This document shows positions 54,415 to 63,542 of a stretch of 64,000 bases of DNA, one piece after another. The notes below the pieces were generated by a model. It did no database searches and was not told where the DNA came from. It saw only the letters and a list, made by a program, of their open reading frames with translations. The stretch lies in contig JAGWWY010000005.1 of NCBI GenBank assembly GCA_018970145.1, positions 92,873 through 156,872 on the forward strand, given 5' to 3'. Source of the DNA: Gammaproteobacteria bacterium (GTDB taxonomy: Bacteria > Pseudomonadota > Gammaproteobacteria > Steroidobacterales > Steroidobacteraceae). Numbering within the stretch: position 1 is the stretch's first letter; the number at the start of each line of letters is the position of its first letter. The position numbers were made by a program, and so were the translations under genes.

Positions 54415-54795
54415 TCAGCGCTCCTTCAACTTGAAGCTACGCTGCTGCAACACGATCGAAGTAGGTGCAACCTCTGCTGCAGCCTCGATCTTTTGGCCGT
54501 TTTGACGGGCAAGCTGCTCTTCGATGAAGGGCGCCAAACCAATTCCGCCAGCCCTCGCCATGCCGAGGGCAATTTGCTGATCGAACATCTGTTCGTAGCT
54601 CTCCATCGCCTCTGAGCCAAGCAGATCGCTACGCGAAACGGTCTTACGCATCTCCTTAAGCATCATATTGATGAACAGCGACTCGAACTGCTCTGCGACC
54701 GATGACTGCGCTTCAGAGGGCCGTTGCCCGGCTTGCGCACGCAAACCCGCCAGCGAGCCAAAGTCGTACCAGTTCGATGTCGCTTTGACGTCCAT
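54415..54795 (-). CDS. flgJ: Rod-binding protein FlgJ, single-domain form
   Basis: 126 residues matching only the N-terminal rod-cap domain of FlgJ: VAEQFESLFINMMLKEMRKT, MESYEQMFDQQIALGMARAGGIGLA. The C-terminal N-acetylglucosaminidase domain that lets the rod pass the peptidoglycan in enterobacterial FlgJ is absent. A separate hydrolase must do this job. It lies one base before flgK. Confidence 0.94.
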   Translation of the reverse strand: MDVKATSNWYDFGSLAGLRAQAGQRPSEAQSSVAEQFESLFINMMLKEMRKTVSRSDLLGSEAMESYEQMFDQQIALGMARAGGIGLAPFIEEQLARQNGQKIEAAAEVAPTSIVLQQRSFKLKER

Positions 54796-54800
54796 GGCGA

Positions 54801-55961
54801 TCAGATGACGATTAACTCAGCCTGCAATGCACCCGCGCGCTGCAGGGCTTCCAAAATGGAAATCAATGCGGTCGGCGAGGCGCCGATTTCATTGACGGCA
54901 TTGACAATTTGGCGAAGCTCGGCACCTGGCTTGAAGAGAACCATGTTCTTCTTGTCTTCCGTTACGGTGATTTGTGCATTCTGCACCGGTGTAGTCTGCG
55001 CATTATTGGGCGCAAACGGCCCTGGTTGACTTACTTCGTTGGTCGCATCGACCGTCACTGAAATATCACCTTGGCTGACCGCGGCTGCTTTCACGATTAC
55101 GTTGCGACTGATGACGACGGTACCGGTTCGTGAGTTGACCACCACTCTCGCCGGCGGCTCAGCCGCATCGACATCCAATTCCTCGAGTAAGCCCACGAAG
55201 GCCACTCGCGCATCCGGTGCCGTGGGCGCACGAACCTTGATGGAGACCGCATCGACGGCAGCTGCAGTACCGTCGCCGAACTGCGCGTTGATCGCCTGCA
55301 TGACGCGGGCGCTCGTCGCGAAGTCCGGTGCCGTCAAATTCAGCGTGACAAACTCACCGACGTTGAGTGGCCCCTCGACCTCTCGCTCAATCAGTGCGCC
55401 GCCCGGAATACGTGCCGAAGTTGCGACGCCGACAGAAACTGAGCTGCCAGCTGCGTCAGCGGTAAAACCGGAGGCTGCGAGCGGTCCTTGCGCGACAGCG
55501 TACGTTTGCCCGTCCGGACCACGCATCCGCGTCATTAACAAAACACCCCCGCGCAAACTTTTCGCTTTTGCGATGGCCGCAACGTTGACGTCAACTTTTT
55601 GCCCGGGTTTGGCAAATGCCGGCAGTTCCGCCGTCACCATCACGGCCGCGACGTTCTCGACTTTGAAGTCTTTCACCGAAACCGGATCAAGATCGTAGCT
55701 CGACAAGGGTCCGTCGACCGAAGTACCCAAGCGTGCCAACGTTTCACGCAGTGTCTGGATGGTGAACGAGATGTCTTTGCCATCACCCGTTCCCTGCAGA
55801 CCGACCACGAGGCCATAGCCGAGCAGTTGGTTGGGTCTAGCAGCCGAAAGTGCCGAGATGTCCTTGATACGAGTTGCCTGCGCCTGCGGAGTCATCAGAG
55901 CTGCGAATACCGTTACTGCCAGAACGACGAGCGCACCGAAAGGTTGATTGAAGCTCTTCAT
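54801..55961 (-). CDS. flgI: Flagellar P-ring protein FlgI
   Basis: Periplasmic P-ring subunit with a Sec signal peptide ending at AQA (about residue 29). ATRIKDISALSAARPNQLLGYGLVVGLQGTGDG is the diagnostic start (key: RIKD, N.L.GYGLV.GL.GTGD). ARVVVNSRTGTVVIS and the C-terminal MVLFKPGAELRQIVNAVNEIGASP complete it. 386 residues. Confidence 0.97.
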   Translation of the reverse strand: MKSFNQPFGALVVLAVTVFAALMTPQAQATRIKDISALSAARPNQLLGYGLVVGLQGTGDGKDISFTIQTLRETLARLGTSVDGPLSSYDLDPVSVKDFKVENVAAVMVTAELPAFAKPGQKVDVNVAAIAKAKSLRGGVLLMTRMRGPDGQTYAVAQGPLAASGFTADAAGSSVSVGVATSARIPGGALIEREVEGPLNVGEFVTLNLTAPDFATSARVMQAINAQFGDGTAAAVDAVSIKVRAPTAPDARVAFVGLLEELDVDAAEPPARVVVNSRTGTVVISRNVIVKAAAVSQGDISVTVDATNEVSQPGPFAPNNAQTTPVQNAQITVTEDKKNMVLFKPGAELRQIVNAVNEIGASPTALISILEALQRAGALQAELIVI

Positions 55962-55970
55962 GGAACTCTC

Positions 55971-56672
55971 CTAAAACGGCCAAACGCGTAGCAGTGCGCG
56001 GTTCATCCAGCCTGCACGACTGGCATCTGCCAACTCGCCTTTGGCGGCAAAGCTGATGTCGGCATCGGCCAATCGACGCGAGCGAACCGTATTGTCAGGC
56101 TGAATGTCAGATGGGCGTACCAGACCGGTCAATCGAATGATCTGCGCGCCTCGCGTCAGCTCCATCCGCTTGTAGCCACGGACGGCGAGCAGACCGTTCG
56201 GTAAAACTTCGGTTACAACAGCCGTAACCGCACCGGCGATTCTTCCCTGTTGCGCTGCGCTACCCTCGCCGGATGAGTCGATAGCGCTCTCGCTCGGATT
56301 GATATCGACCGGCCACGGCAGACCGGCATTTCCAAACCGTCGATTGATTTCACCCAACGCGCTCGTCGTCAATGCTGTAGTCGCCGAATTACGTGACGCG
56401 TTGCTTGAGGCGGATGTTGATGCCGAGACCTGCTCATCGACTAAAATCGTGATCAAATCCCCCGGGCGCCGGGCTCGATCTTGCCCGAGTAGACTGTCTT
56501 GGCCTGCCTTCGAGAAAATCGAACCGTCGGCCGTTACCTCGATCGGCGAGCCTGCAGGAATATAGACACGCTCAGGTGGAAAATCTCGAGCGCCGATCTC
56601 GGCGCATCCGGCGAGCGTGATCGCAAAAATCAATATCAACACTTTAAAAGCGAGGGGCTTCATTGCGATCAC
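55971..56672 (-). CDS. flgH: Flagellar L-ring lipoprotein FlgH
   Basis: Outer-membrane L-ring subunit. The lipobox is ITLAGC. GSIFSKAGQDSLLGQDRARRPGDLITILVDE and LPNGLLAVRGYKRMELT, LTGLVRPSDI and NTVRSRRLADADISF are FlgH blocks. I list the GTG at 56672, which overlaps the flgG stop as GTGA; an ATG three codons later (56663) is equally possible and leaves the signal peptide intact. Confidence 0.95.
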   Translation of the reverse strand: MIAMKPLAFKVLILIFAITLAGCAEIGARDFPPERVYIPAGSPIEVTADGSIFSKAGQDSLLGQDRARRPGDLITILVDEQVSASTSASSNASRNSATTALTTSALGEINRRFGNAGLPWPVDINPSESAIDSSGEGSAAQQGRIAGAVTAVVTEVLPNGLLAVRGYKRMELTRGAQIIRLTGLVRPSDIQPDNTVRSRRLADADISFAAKGELADASRAGWMNRALLRVWPF

Positions 56673-57454
56673 AGGTTGTTATTTGCGTACTGCAACATGC
56701 TGTTGACCGAATCGATCGCTTTCGAATTCACTTCGTAGGCGCGCTGCGTCTCGATCATGTTGACCATTTCTTCGACGACGTTGACGTTGGAGCTCTCGAG
56801 GGCACCCTGAATCAACTGTCCATTTCCCTGCTGCGTCGGAATACCCACCTGAGGCGGGCCGCTCGAACTCGTTTCCCGAAAGAGGTTTTCACCAATCGCT
56901 TGAAGTCCCGACGGGTTCAAAAAGCGTGCAACCTGAATCTGCCCAATGGTCTGGGCAGCTGCTTCACCAAAGGTTTGGATCGAGACAGTACCGTCCGCTC
57001 CAATCGTCACCGTCTGTGCGTTTTGAGGAATCGCCAACTCGGGTTGCAGGCGATACCCGCTCGAATTGACGAGTACACCTTCCGCCGAGATCTTGAAGCC
57101 GCCATCGCGACTGTAGGCTAGCGTGCCGTCGGGTTGCAGAATCTGAAAAAAGCCCTCACCGCTGATTGCCACGTCGAAGGCATTCTGGGTTTGGATGATA
57201 TTGCCTTGCGCATGGAGCTTTTCGGTCGCGACCACGCGAGTTCCCGTACCGAGCATCAACCCGGTGGGTGCTGCGGTGTCTGCTGACGTCTGTGCTCCAC
57301 CCTGCTTGACGTTTTGGTAAAGCAGATCTTCGAAGGTCGCACGATCTCGCTTGAACCCAGTGGTATTGACGTTGGCGAGGTTGTTCGCGATCACCGTCAT
57401 GCGAGTCTGCTGGGCGTCAAGACCGGTTTTTGCGACCCATAGTGCGGCTTCCAT
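56669..57454 (-). CDS. flgG: Distal rod protein FlgG
   Basis: 261-residue distal rod protein. ALWVAKTGLDAQQTRMTVIANNLANVNTTGFKRDRA is the rod-family start (key ANNLANVNTTGFKR). DGTLAYSRDGGFKISAEG, GYRLQPEL and the C-terminal NVVEEMVNMIETQRAYEVNSKAI fit. Normal length. Confidence 0.97.
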   Translation of the reverse strand: MEAALWVAKTGLDAQQTRMTVIANNLANVNTTGFKRDRATFEDLLYQNVKQGGAQTSADTAAPTGLMLGTGTRVVATEKLHAQGNIIQTQNAFDVAISGEGFFQILQPDGTLAYSRDGGFKISAEGVLVNSSGYRLQPELAIPQNAQTVTIGADGTVSIQTFGEAAAQTIGQIQVARFLNPSGLQAIGENLFRETSSSGPPQVGIPTQQGNGQLIQGALESSNVNVVEEMVNMIETQRAYEVNSKAIDSVNSMLQYANNNL

Positions 57455-57476
57455 CAGCGTATCTCCCGAAAAAACG

Positions 57477-58229
57477 TTACTGGTTCAAGCGCGCCATCGA
57501 CTGGCTGCGCTCGGCGAGATCACTCGCTTGTTTCAAAACCTTGACTTGCATCTCGTAACGACGGCTCATGCTGATCATGTCGACCATCGTTGAGAAAAGA
57601 TTGGTATTGCTACCCTCGAGCGCACCGGATTGCACGCCCGGCGTTTCTGCAATCGGAAACGGCTCGCCGGTCGCGTTCGTATACAAACCATCTGTACGCA
57701 GGCGAATGGCATCGACTTGCGGCTCGACAATCTGCATGCGCCCGAGCGGCAAAAAGATCGCGGCCTGTTCGCCGGGCTGCTTGGTAAAGATGGTGCCGTC
57801 CGTGCCGACTTTGACTTCGACAAGTGCAGGTATCTGCAATGGCGCACCGCCATCATCAAGCACTGCTTCGCCCGACCCGATACGCAGCGTTCCCTCGGCG
57901 TCCACCTTCAGGTCACCGCGCCGGGTGTAGGCGACGCTACCGTCTGCCCCCTGTACGGCGAGCAGCTGAGTGCCGCCGATGGCCACATCCAACGAACGCC
58001 CGGTATTCATGACGGTACCGGGCTTCATATCGACACCGTTACCAGGCGTGACGACTGGTACGAACCTCGACTCAAAACCATCGCCGTCGTAGCGGAAGGT
58101 TTTCAAAGTTGCAGCGAACGAGCGCTTGAACCCCACGGTTGAAACGTTCGCAATCTCGTTTGAGATCTGCTGCATTCGGTGAGCGACCGAGTTTTGCCCA
58201 CTCAAACTTGTGAAAACCAGCTTATCCAC
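57477..58229 (-). CDS. flgF: Proximal rod protein FlgF (GTG start)
   Basis: 250-residue rod protein with QQISNEIANVSTVGFKRSFA near the start and VDMISMSRRYEMQVKVL near the end. Less conserved than FlgG, but the order flgE-flgF-flgG settles it. The start codon is GTG at 58229; no ATG lies close by in frame. Confidence 0.94.
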   Translation of the reverse strand: MDKLVFTSLSGQNSVAHRMQQISNEIANVSTVGFKRSFAATLKTFRYDGDGFESRFVPVVTPGNGVDMKPGTVMNTGRSLDVAIGGTQLLAVQGADGSVAYTRRGDLKVDAEGTLRIGSGEAVLDDGGAPLQIPALVEVKVGTDGTIFTKQPGEQAAIFLPLGRMQIVEPQVDAIRLRTDGLYTNATGEPFPIAETPGVQSGALEGSNTNLFSTMVDMISMSRRYEMQVKVLKQASDLAERSQSMARLNQ

Positions 58230-58243
58230 GACTTAAACCCTCA

Positions 58244-61200
58244 TTAGCCCCGAATGTTGACGATTGTGCTCGTCAGGTTGGTAGCGGTTTCAATCGCCTT
58301 GGCATTCGCCTGGAAGTTTCGCTGCGCAGTGATCAACTGCACCAACTCCTCGGTCAAATCGACGTTGGCACGCTCGAGTGCACCACCCTGAATCGAACCG
58401 AAACCGTCCGAGCCGGCCTCTCCGACCGAGGGCGGGCCCGAGTTGGACGTTGCGACGTAGTTAGCGTTGCCGATCTGCTTGAGACCGTTCGGGCTCGCGA
58501 AATTCGCCAGGATGATTTTTCCGAGCGCCTGCTGTTGACCGTTGGTGTAGTTGGCACGCACGACACCCGAGGTATCGATACTGATACCGTCGAGTCGCCC
58601 GGAGGCGAAACCGTCCTGCGAGAGCGACAGCACCGAGAAGGGCTGCGAATACTGGGTCGAGAACTTACCGTAGTCGACGTTCAACACGATCAAGTCGGCA
58701 CCGTTCTGCGGATCGAACGGCGTGTACTTGGCGCCCTCTTTTGGCGACACCAACTTACCGGCCGTATCGAAGGTCAGCTGACCCTTGGTCAGATAAATCG
58801 GCGCGTAGTTCGGCAGGTTGTCCGGCTTCTTGGTCGTCTCATTACCGTCCTTGTCGATATACAACAAGTTTCCGTCGGCGTCCTTGGCCTGCACAAGCAC
58901 CGTGACTTTCGGCACGCTACCACGAACCTGCGTGGTCGCATTGAGACCGAAGTTCGGGTGGCCGTTGACGTTGATAAATGATTCTTCGGAAGTCGTACCT
59001 GATGTGAAAGTAAAGCGCGAACTATCGGGATCGTAAACAACCTGTACGCCATTGATCGTCTTGCCATCTCCCGCAGCAATACTGTTGATACGATCTTCGA
59101 GCGCCTGCGCAAAGGTCGTACCCGTGTATGCACCCGGCGGAATTCGGATCGTTCCGTCGATGCCATCAACTGTCACGTTGACGATGTTGTCATTGGAGGT
59201 GACCGAAAAGGTTCCAGTGATATCGATACCGGCCTTGTTTCCAGTCGTGATCGCAGGCTTGGCACCCAATCCCGATCCTGCCGTCGTGGTGATCTCGGTC
59301 TCATATTCATCCGAGATACCAAAAATATTTGATGCACGAATGTTATCCGAGGCTAGCACATTGATCAGCGAACTCTCCCCGGTGGTGCCGGACGAGAAGA
59401 CAAATTTACGCTGATCTTTCAGATACTCGACTTTGATGCCGAAACGACGCTGATCCTCGTTGATGATCTCGTTACCGTTCGGAATCACCTCGCCTGTACG
59501 CAGCGAACCCTGGGTCGTACCGGCGCCGACCAACGTATAGTCACTGGTCGCTGGAAATCCAAGCGTATCGTTCGGATCGTTGGTCACACCATCGTCGTTC
59601 AACGGTCCCGTCACCTTCAAGCTTTGCACTTTGAAGGCATTGTCATACGGTTTGAAGGTGAACGATCGCGCCTTAGGGTCGTATCCAACTTTGATCACAC
59701 CAGCGCCGATGTGAGAATCAACTTCCGCCTGCATAGCCTTGATGATGTCGTTATCGGCGTTTGCTGCGTTTGGCCGATACAAATCACTGGTCGGAAGACG
59801 CAGCGTGATACCTGCCTCAAGAGCTTCGGCGATCGACAGGCCTGCCGTGACTAGGTCACCGTTCTGCGCTGCTGCGGTATCAACATAGTTCTCCAGAAGC
59901 GGACTACCAGCTGGCAGGTTTTCAAGATCGAGCTCTGCAAACAAGCGGAAATCACGGTTGTCGGTGTCGATTGCAATGTACTTATCATCACCAAAACTGT
60001 TGTTGATAGCCTTGGTCATCTCAGCCGCCAACTCAGTACCGGACAAGCTTCGACCGCGCAGATAGTCAGGCAAGCTCACCGTGATCGGATCGGAATCATC
60101 CACCGAGATCTTGAGCATATTTCGATTGCTCAAACCCTGCGCCTTCTCGACAGTCGACCCGATTGTCAGCGGTGTTGAGCTCGAAAAGTCTGACCCGTTG
60201 AAGCCACCGGCCTGGCCACGCATCGTATTCGTGACTTCGATGGTAAAAGTCTCATCGCCGTCGAGGTCGTAGAATGTCAAGGAGCCATCGATAGCTTTAC
60301 CAGTGAAACCGAGACCCAAGGCTTCGAGTGCATCCGCGACCGATTCGGCAGCCGCTCCGCCCGTTGCGGGAGTCGCAGCGCCATCAGACAGCAATGCATC
60401 AATATCTTGGGCCTTGATAGTGGTCGCAGTTGCTGCAGCGCCGGCGGCGCCTGCGACTTGGCTATGAAAGGTAATCGTGCGAGAGACGGCGCCTTTGGTC
60501 AAGGTGACTGAATATTCTTGCGCCGCAGCGGCCTCTCCACCGGTCGAGATCGAGTTCGTCCAGGTACCACTTGCCGTTGTTGTGATTTCCGAGGCACCGA
60601 TTCGAATCGAGTTTCCGTCTGTACTGCCGAAATCGAAGCCGGCCGCGCGATCGATAAAGCCACCGGCCAATTTTGCCGGTGTCGAATCAACCTTATTGGT
60701 TTGATCATTAAGATAGTAAAGCGGATGCGGCGCGGTCGCGTTGAAGGTCGGATCGAACTGCGTCGGATCCGTCGTCTGTTGTCCGAACTTGTCGATGTAT
60801 AGCGGCTCGCTCTTATCCGTCTTTGCAGAGAGCAGCGCAGGCTTAATCTCACGATCGCCTACGTAGATGTACGTCTGCCACTTGTTGGTCGGGTCTTCGA
60901 TCGTCGCGTTTGAGTTCTTGACGTAATAGATCGTGGCGATAGACGGGTTACCTAACGAATCGAACACCGTGATAGAAGTCGACCGGTTGAAAGTATTTGG
61001 ATCGTTTCGATCGAATCGATAAACAGCGGCACCGGATTTGTACTGTTCCTGTTGAGGAATGATTTCGGCATCGGCCGGCAAGTTCACGCCGAGGTCGATC
61101 TTCGACGAGGCCTTCGGCAGACCCGAGGTGGTGGGCAGCTGCAATGACTTGGCCGAATCGAGGCCCGTCGCGACCACGGATCCGTCGTCGTTGACAGGGA

Positions 61201-61582
61201 AGACTTGAACAAACTGACCCGACGAGTCGACGACATATCGATCGTTGTTGACTCGGAACGAGCCGTTACGGGTGTATACCGTTTGATTTGAGGTCAAGTT
61301 CGGTTTCAGTACGAAGAAGCCTTGCCCCTGAATCGCCATATCGAGAGAGTTCTGCGAGAAGGCGACGTTACCCTGCGAAAATTCCTGCGCAACACCTTTC
61401 AGCAGCACGCCCTGCCCAATCGAGCTCGAGGCATTCTGCAATGGCGAGGTGGCGAAGATATCGCCGAATTCGGCGCGCGACTTCTTGAAACCGATGGTGC
61501 CGACGTTCGCAATGTTGTTGCTCACGATGCCAAGTTCGGCGGTCGCGGCGTTCAAGCCTGTCAATGAAGTATAAAACGACAT
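58244..61582 (-). CDS. flgE: Flagellar hook protein FlgE, giant form (1112 residues)
   Basis: Hook subunit. Ends are canonical: FYTSLTGLNAATAELGIVSNNIANVGTIGFKKSRAEFGD (key NNIANVGTIGFKKSRAEF) and VDLTEELVQLITAQRNFQANAKAIETATNLTSTIVNIRG (TEELVxLITAQRNFQANAK). Between them the protein is about 2.5 times longer than typical FlgE (400-460). At least three related segments occur, centred near 59660, 59400 and 59010, each of the form V-Y-(D)-x-x-x-R-x-F-x-F-x-S-G-T-T followed by SxINV. These are surface domains, not a fusion to another family that I can identify. Confidence 0.95.
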   Translation of the reverse strand: MSFYTSLTGLNAATAELGIVSNNIANVGTIGFKKSRAEFGDIFATSPLQNASSSIGQGVLLKGVAQEFSQGNVAFSQNSLDMAIQGQGFFVLKPNLTSNQTVYTRNGSFRVNNDRYVVDSSGQFVQVFPVNDDGSVVATGLDSAKSLQLPTTSGLPKASSKIDLGVNLPADAEIIPQQEQYKSGAAVYRFDRNDPNTFNRSTSITVFDSLGNPSIATIYYVKNSNATIEDPTNKWQTYIYVGDREIKPALLSAKTDKSEPLYIDKFGQQTTDPTQFDPTFNATAPHPLYYLNDQTNKVDSTPAKLAGGFIDRAAGFDFGSTDGNSIRIGASEITTTASGTWTNSISTGGEAAAAQEYSVTLTKGAVSRTITFHSQVAGAAGAAATATTIKAQDIDALLSDGAATPATGGAAAESVADALEALGLGFTGKAIDGSLTFYDLDGDETFTIEVTNTMRGQAGGFNGSDFSSSTPLTIGSTVEKAQGLSNRNMLKISVDDSDPITVSLPDYLRGRSLSGTELAAEMTKAINNSFGDDKYIAIDTDNRDFRLFAELDLENLPAGSPLLENYVDTAAAQNGDLVTAGLSIAEALEAGITLRLPTSDLYRPNAANADNDIIKAMQAEVDSHIGAGVIKVGYDPKARSFTFKPYDNAFKVQSLKVTGPLNDDGVTNDPNDTLGFPATSDYTLVGAGTTQGSLRTGEVIPNGNEIINEDQRRFGIKVEYLKDQRKFVFSSGTTGESSLINVLASDNIRASNIFGISDEYETEITTTAGSGLGAKPAITTGNKAGIDITGTFSVTSNDNIVNVTVDGIDGTIRIPPGAYTGTTFAQALEDRINSIAAGDGKTINGVQVVYDPDSSRFTFTSGTTSEESFINVNGHPNFGLNATTQVRGSVPKVTVLVQAKDADGNLLYIDKDGNETTKKPDNLPNYAPIYLTKGQLTFDTAGKLVSPKEGAKYTPFDPQNGADLIVLNVDYGKFSTQYSQPFSVLSLSQDGFASGRLDGISIDTSGVVRANYTNGQQQALGKIILANFASPNGLKQIGNANYVATSNSGPPSVGEAGSDGFGSIQGGALERANVDLTEELVQLITAQRNFQANAKAIETATNLTSTIVNIRG

Positions 61583-61632
61583 CTTTGAATCTCCGGATTG
61601 GTGCTTCCGTTAAAACGTTGTTGAATTCAATT

Positions 61633-62322
61633 TCAACGCATGGTGGTGACTTGCGATAACGGAACCGTTGCGCCGTTCTGCAAGTTCAAAACTACATCTT
61701 GTCCGTTCATCGTCACGCTATTCACAGGCGTGTAGAGCAGCGCGCGCGCCGACTCCGTTTTCCCAGCGCGCGTCACGGCGACATCGACTTTGTATTGGCC
61801 CGGCAGCGCATTCACGCCACCTGGCAGAGCTCCGTCCCACGAAAAGGGATAATCGCCCTTGCCCGCGGGGCCAAGTTCAAAAGTTTCCATTACCTGACCG
61901 ACTGCATTACGTACGTAAACGACCGCCCCATCGACAGGCTCGGTCAGCCGGACCACGCCATCGAGCGGCACGCCATCCTGCAAGTCTCCGTAGTTCCCCT
62001 CGGATAAGACCTGCCGACCGATCAAGGAGCCGCTTGAGAGCATGCGACTCGCGACGAACTGCTCGCTGAGGGACTGCAACTGCTTGGACATTTCGCCAAT
62101 AGATGAGACCGTCGAGAACTGCGCCATCTGCCCCAAGAATTCGCCATTCTCCATAGGCTTCATCGGGTCCTGGTTTTTCAACTGAGCCGTCATCAGCTTC
62201 AGAAAGTCCTCTTGCCCGAGCGTTCCCGAGCGTTGTACTTCCTGTTGCTTCTCCGTCTCGTAACTCAGCACACCGGGCGGCAGTGCTTGGCGACTCGAGT
62301 TTGGAATGATGCTACTGGCCAT
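61633..62322 (-). CDS. flgD: Hook assembly scaffold protein FlgD
   Basis: Hook cap that allows FlgE polymerisation. QEDFLKLMTAQLKNQDPMKPMENGEFLGQMAQFST is the FlgD signature (key LxxQLxNQDPxxPxxxxEFxxQxAQFS), and the C-terminal half contains the FLG_FnIII and tudor-like region (WDGALPGGVNALPGQYKVDV). I chose the ATG at 62322 with AAGGA nine bases upstream rather than the GTG just before it. Confidence 0.96.
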   Translation of the reverse strand: MASSIIPNSSRQALPPGVLSYETEKQQEVQRSGTLGQEDFLKLMTAQLKNQDPMKPMENGEFLGQMAQFSTVSSIGEMSKQLQSLSEQFVASRMLSSGSLIGRQVLSEGNYGDLQDGVPLDGVVRLTEPVDGAVVYVRNAVGQVMETFELGPAGKGDYPFSWDGALPGGVNALPGQYKVDVAVTRAGKTESARALLYTPVNSVTMNGQDVVLNLQNGATVPLSQVTTMR

Positions 62323-62334
62323 CACACTGATTCC

Positions 62335-62754
62335 TTATTTGGTATTCATATCGATCGTGCGCATCATCAACTCACGCGCCGTACTAGCCGTCGTCAGCGC
62401 GGTCTCGTAAGACCGTGCGGCGTCGAGCATGTCGGTCATCTCTTCGAGTGGGTTGACGTTCGATCGATAGATGTAGCCGTCTTTGTCGGCGAGCGGATTT
62501 TCCGGGTCATAGACCTGGGCGTTCGGACGCTTTGTCTCCGAAATACCCTTGACCACGACACCGAAGCCGCTCTCTAGCTGACTAGTGGCGTTCTGCAGAA
62601 CCGTCTGGAATACAGGCCGCTTTGCGCGGTAGGCCTCATCAGCGGAGCCTGCAACGGTCTCGACGTTCGACAGATTCGATGCGATCGTGTTCAGACGTAC
62701 CGTCTGAGCATTCAATGCACCGCCTGAGAGCTTGAGTATGTTCGCGAGGGACAT
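62335..62754 (-). CDS. flgC: Proximal rod protein FlgC
   Basis: 139-residue rod protein. SGGALNAQTVRLNTIASNLSNVETVAGSADEAYRAKRP (key IASNLSN) and NPLADKDGYIYRSNVNPLEEMTDMLDAARSYETAL (DGYVxxxNVNxxEEMxxMxxAxRxYE) match. Normal length; 24 bases after flgB. Confidence 0.97.
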   Translation of the reverse strand: MSLANILKLSGGALNAQTVRLNTIASNLSNVETVAGSADEAYRAKRPVFQTVLQNATSQLESGFGVVVKGISETKRPNAQVYDPENPLADKDGYIYRSNVNPLEEMTDMLDAARSYETALTTASTARELMMRTIDMNTK

Positions 62755-62778
62755 GAACGATCTCCTTCAATGCGTCGC

Positions 62779-63165
62779 TTAATCGCCGCGATACGCCTTA
62801 CGCATCCCCGAGAGCGCTCCTTCCGCGAAGCGCAGGGCGGCCAGGTAGCGGCCAGCAGCATCACCATAGGCAGCTTCTTCAACGTGAGTCTCCACTGTGT
62901 TGCCGTCGCGCGAGGGCGCGAGCGGAATGCGAAACAACAAGGCATCTTTGGTGAGCTGCTCCGGCGTTTCGATATGCTTCAAGTGAGTCACGGACAGACG
63001 CGGCTGATCGCCGGTCTCCGCCATGACCTTGCGGAAATCAACGTCACGCGCGCGATAATTCGGCGTCGTGGCGTTGGCGATGTTGCCCGCGATGACTTCC
63101 AGTCGACGCGCCTGCACGGCAGCGGCGGTTGGGAAAGCCCCGAGAACTCGATCCAAATTCGGCAT
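62779..63165 (-). CDS. flgB: Proximal rod protein FlgB
   Basis: 128-residue rod protein, first gene of the rod-hook operon. VQARRLEVIAGNIANATTPNYRARDVDFRKVM is the FlgB hallmark (NIANATTPNYRARDVDF), and NTVETHVEEAAYGDAAGRYLAAL fits the end. A sigma54 promoter lies about 60 bases upstream. The genes flgA, flgM and flgN, which often adjoin flgB, are not here. Confidence 0.97.
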   Translation of the reverse strand: MPNLDRVLGAFPTAAAVQARRLEVIAGNIANATTPNYRARDVDFRKVMAETGDQPRLSVTHLKHIETPEQLTKDALLFRIPLAPSRDGNTVETHVEEAAYGDAAGRYLAALRFAEGALSGMRKAYRGD

Positions 63166-63225
63166 GGCCTGTTAACTCCCGAAGTTCGTGAAAAACCGAC
63201 TTATGGTTCTTCGCGAAAGATGGGA

Positions 63226-63241
63226 AGCAACTTACGTGCCA
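63226..63241 (-). promoter_or_regulatory. Sigma54 promoter for the flgB operon
   Basis: The minus strand reads TGGCAC-GTAAG-TTGCT, a perfect -24/-12 element. Expected initiation is about 50 bases ahead of the flgB ATG. This would place flgB through flgL in the sigma54-controlled middle class. Confidence 0.92.
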
Positions 63242-63423
63242 CTGTCGAGAATGCGCCGATCCACGAGCGGGAGCGGCAGAGAACGGCAAAGGGCGACGTC
63301 GAACCGGCAACGGTTTGCCGCGACGGAGGCGACTCCGCTCTCTGAGCAAGTATTCCGGTGACCTTATATATACCCACCTGTCCTGGGTCGCCGCCGTTGT
63401 TTCAACTGATGCGATAGCGAGTC

Positions 63424-63439
63424 TGGCTTGGAAATTGCT
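63424..63439 (+). promoter_or_regulatory. Upstream sigma54-like promoter of the fifth flagellin
   Basis: TGGCTT-GGAAA-TTGCT with invariant GG and GC 12 bases apart. It lies 52 bases upstream of a second site of the same kind and shares the TTGCTTGAT sequence with it, suggesting a local duplication. Confidence 0.7.
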
Positions 63440-63475
63440 TGATCACGGCAACTGATTTTCAGGTGGGCTCATGAT

Positions 63476-63491
63476 TGGCATGGGGCTTGCT
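63476..63491 (+). promoter_or_regulatory. Proximal sigma54 promoter of the fifth flagellin
   Basis: TGGCAT-GGGGC-TTGCT, a full -24/-12 match, about 50 bases before the ATG at 63543. The expected start is near 63502, just before a small hairpin. No sigma28-like element is obvious here, in contrast to the short flagellins. Confidence 0.88.
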
Positions 63492-63504
63492 TGATTACCT
63501 CTGC

Positions 63505-63519
63505 CGGTCAGAGTGACCG
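63505..63519. other. Short inverted repeat in the leader of the fifth flagellin
   Basis: CGGTCA-GAG-TGACCG lies at the predicted 5' end of the transcript. It could form a six-pair stem in the mRNA or be a dyad operator overlapping the start site. The rest of the 377-base flgB-flagellin gap (63166-63542) holds the three promoters listed and no gene that I can support. Confidence 0.6.
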
Positions 63520-63542
63520 ACGAGATTTCGACGGAGATCCAA

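Noticed and set aside
63166..63349. A gene on the minus strand upstream of flgB
   Set aside because: The frame overlaps the flgB promoter and start and is Arg-rich without motifs; the sigma54 site explains the region better.
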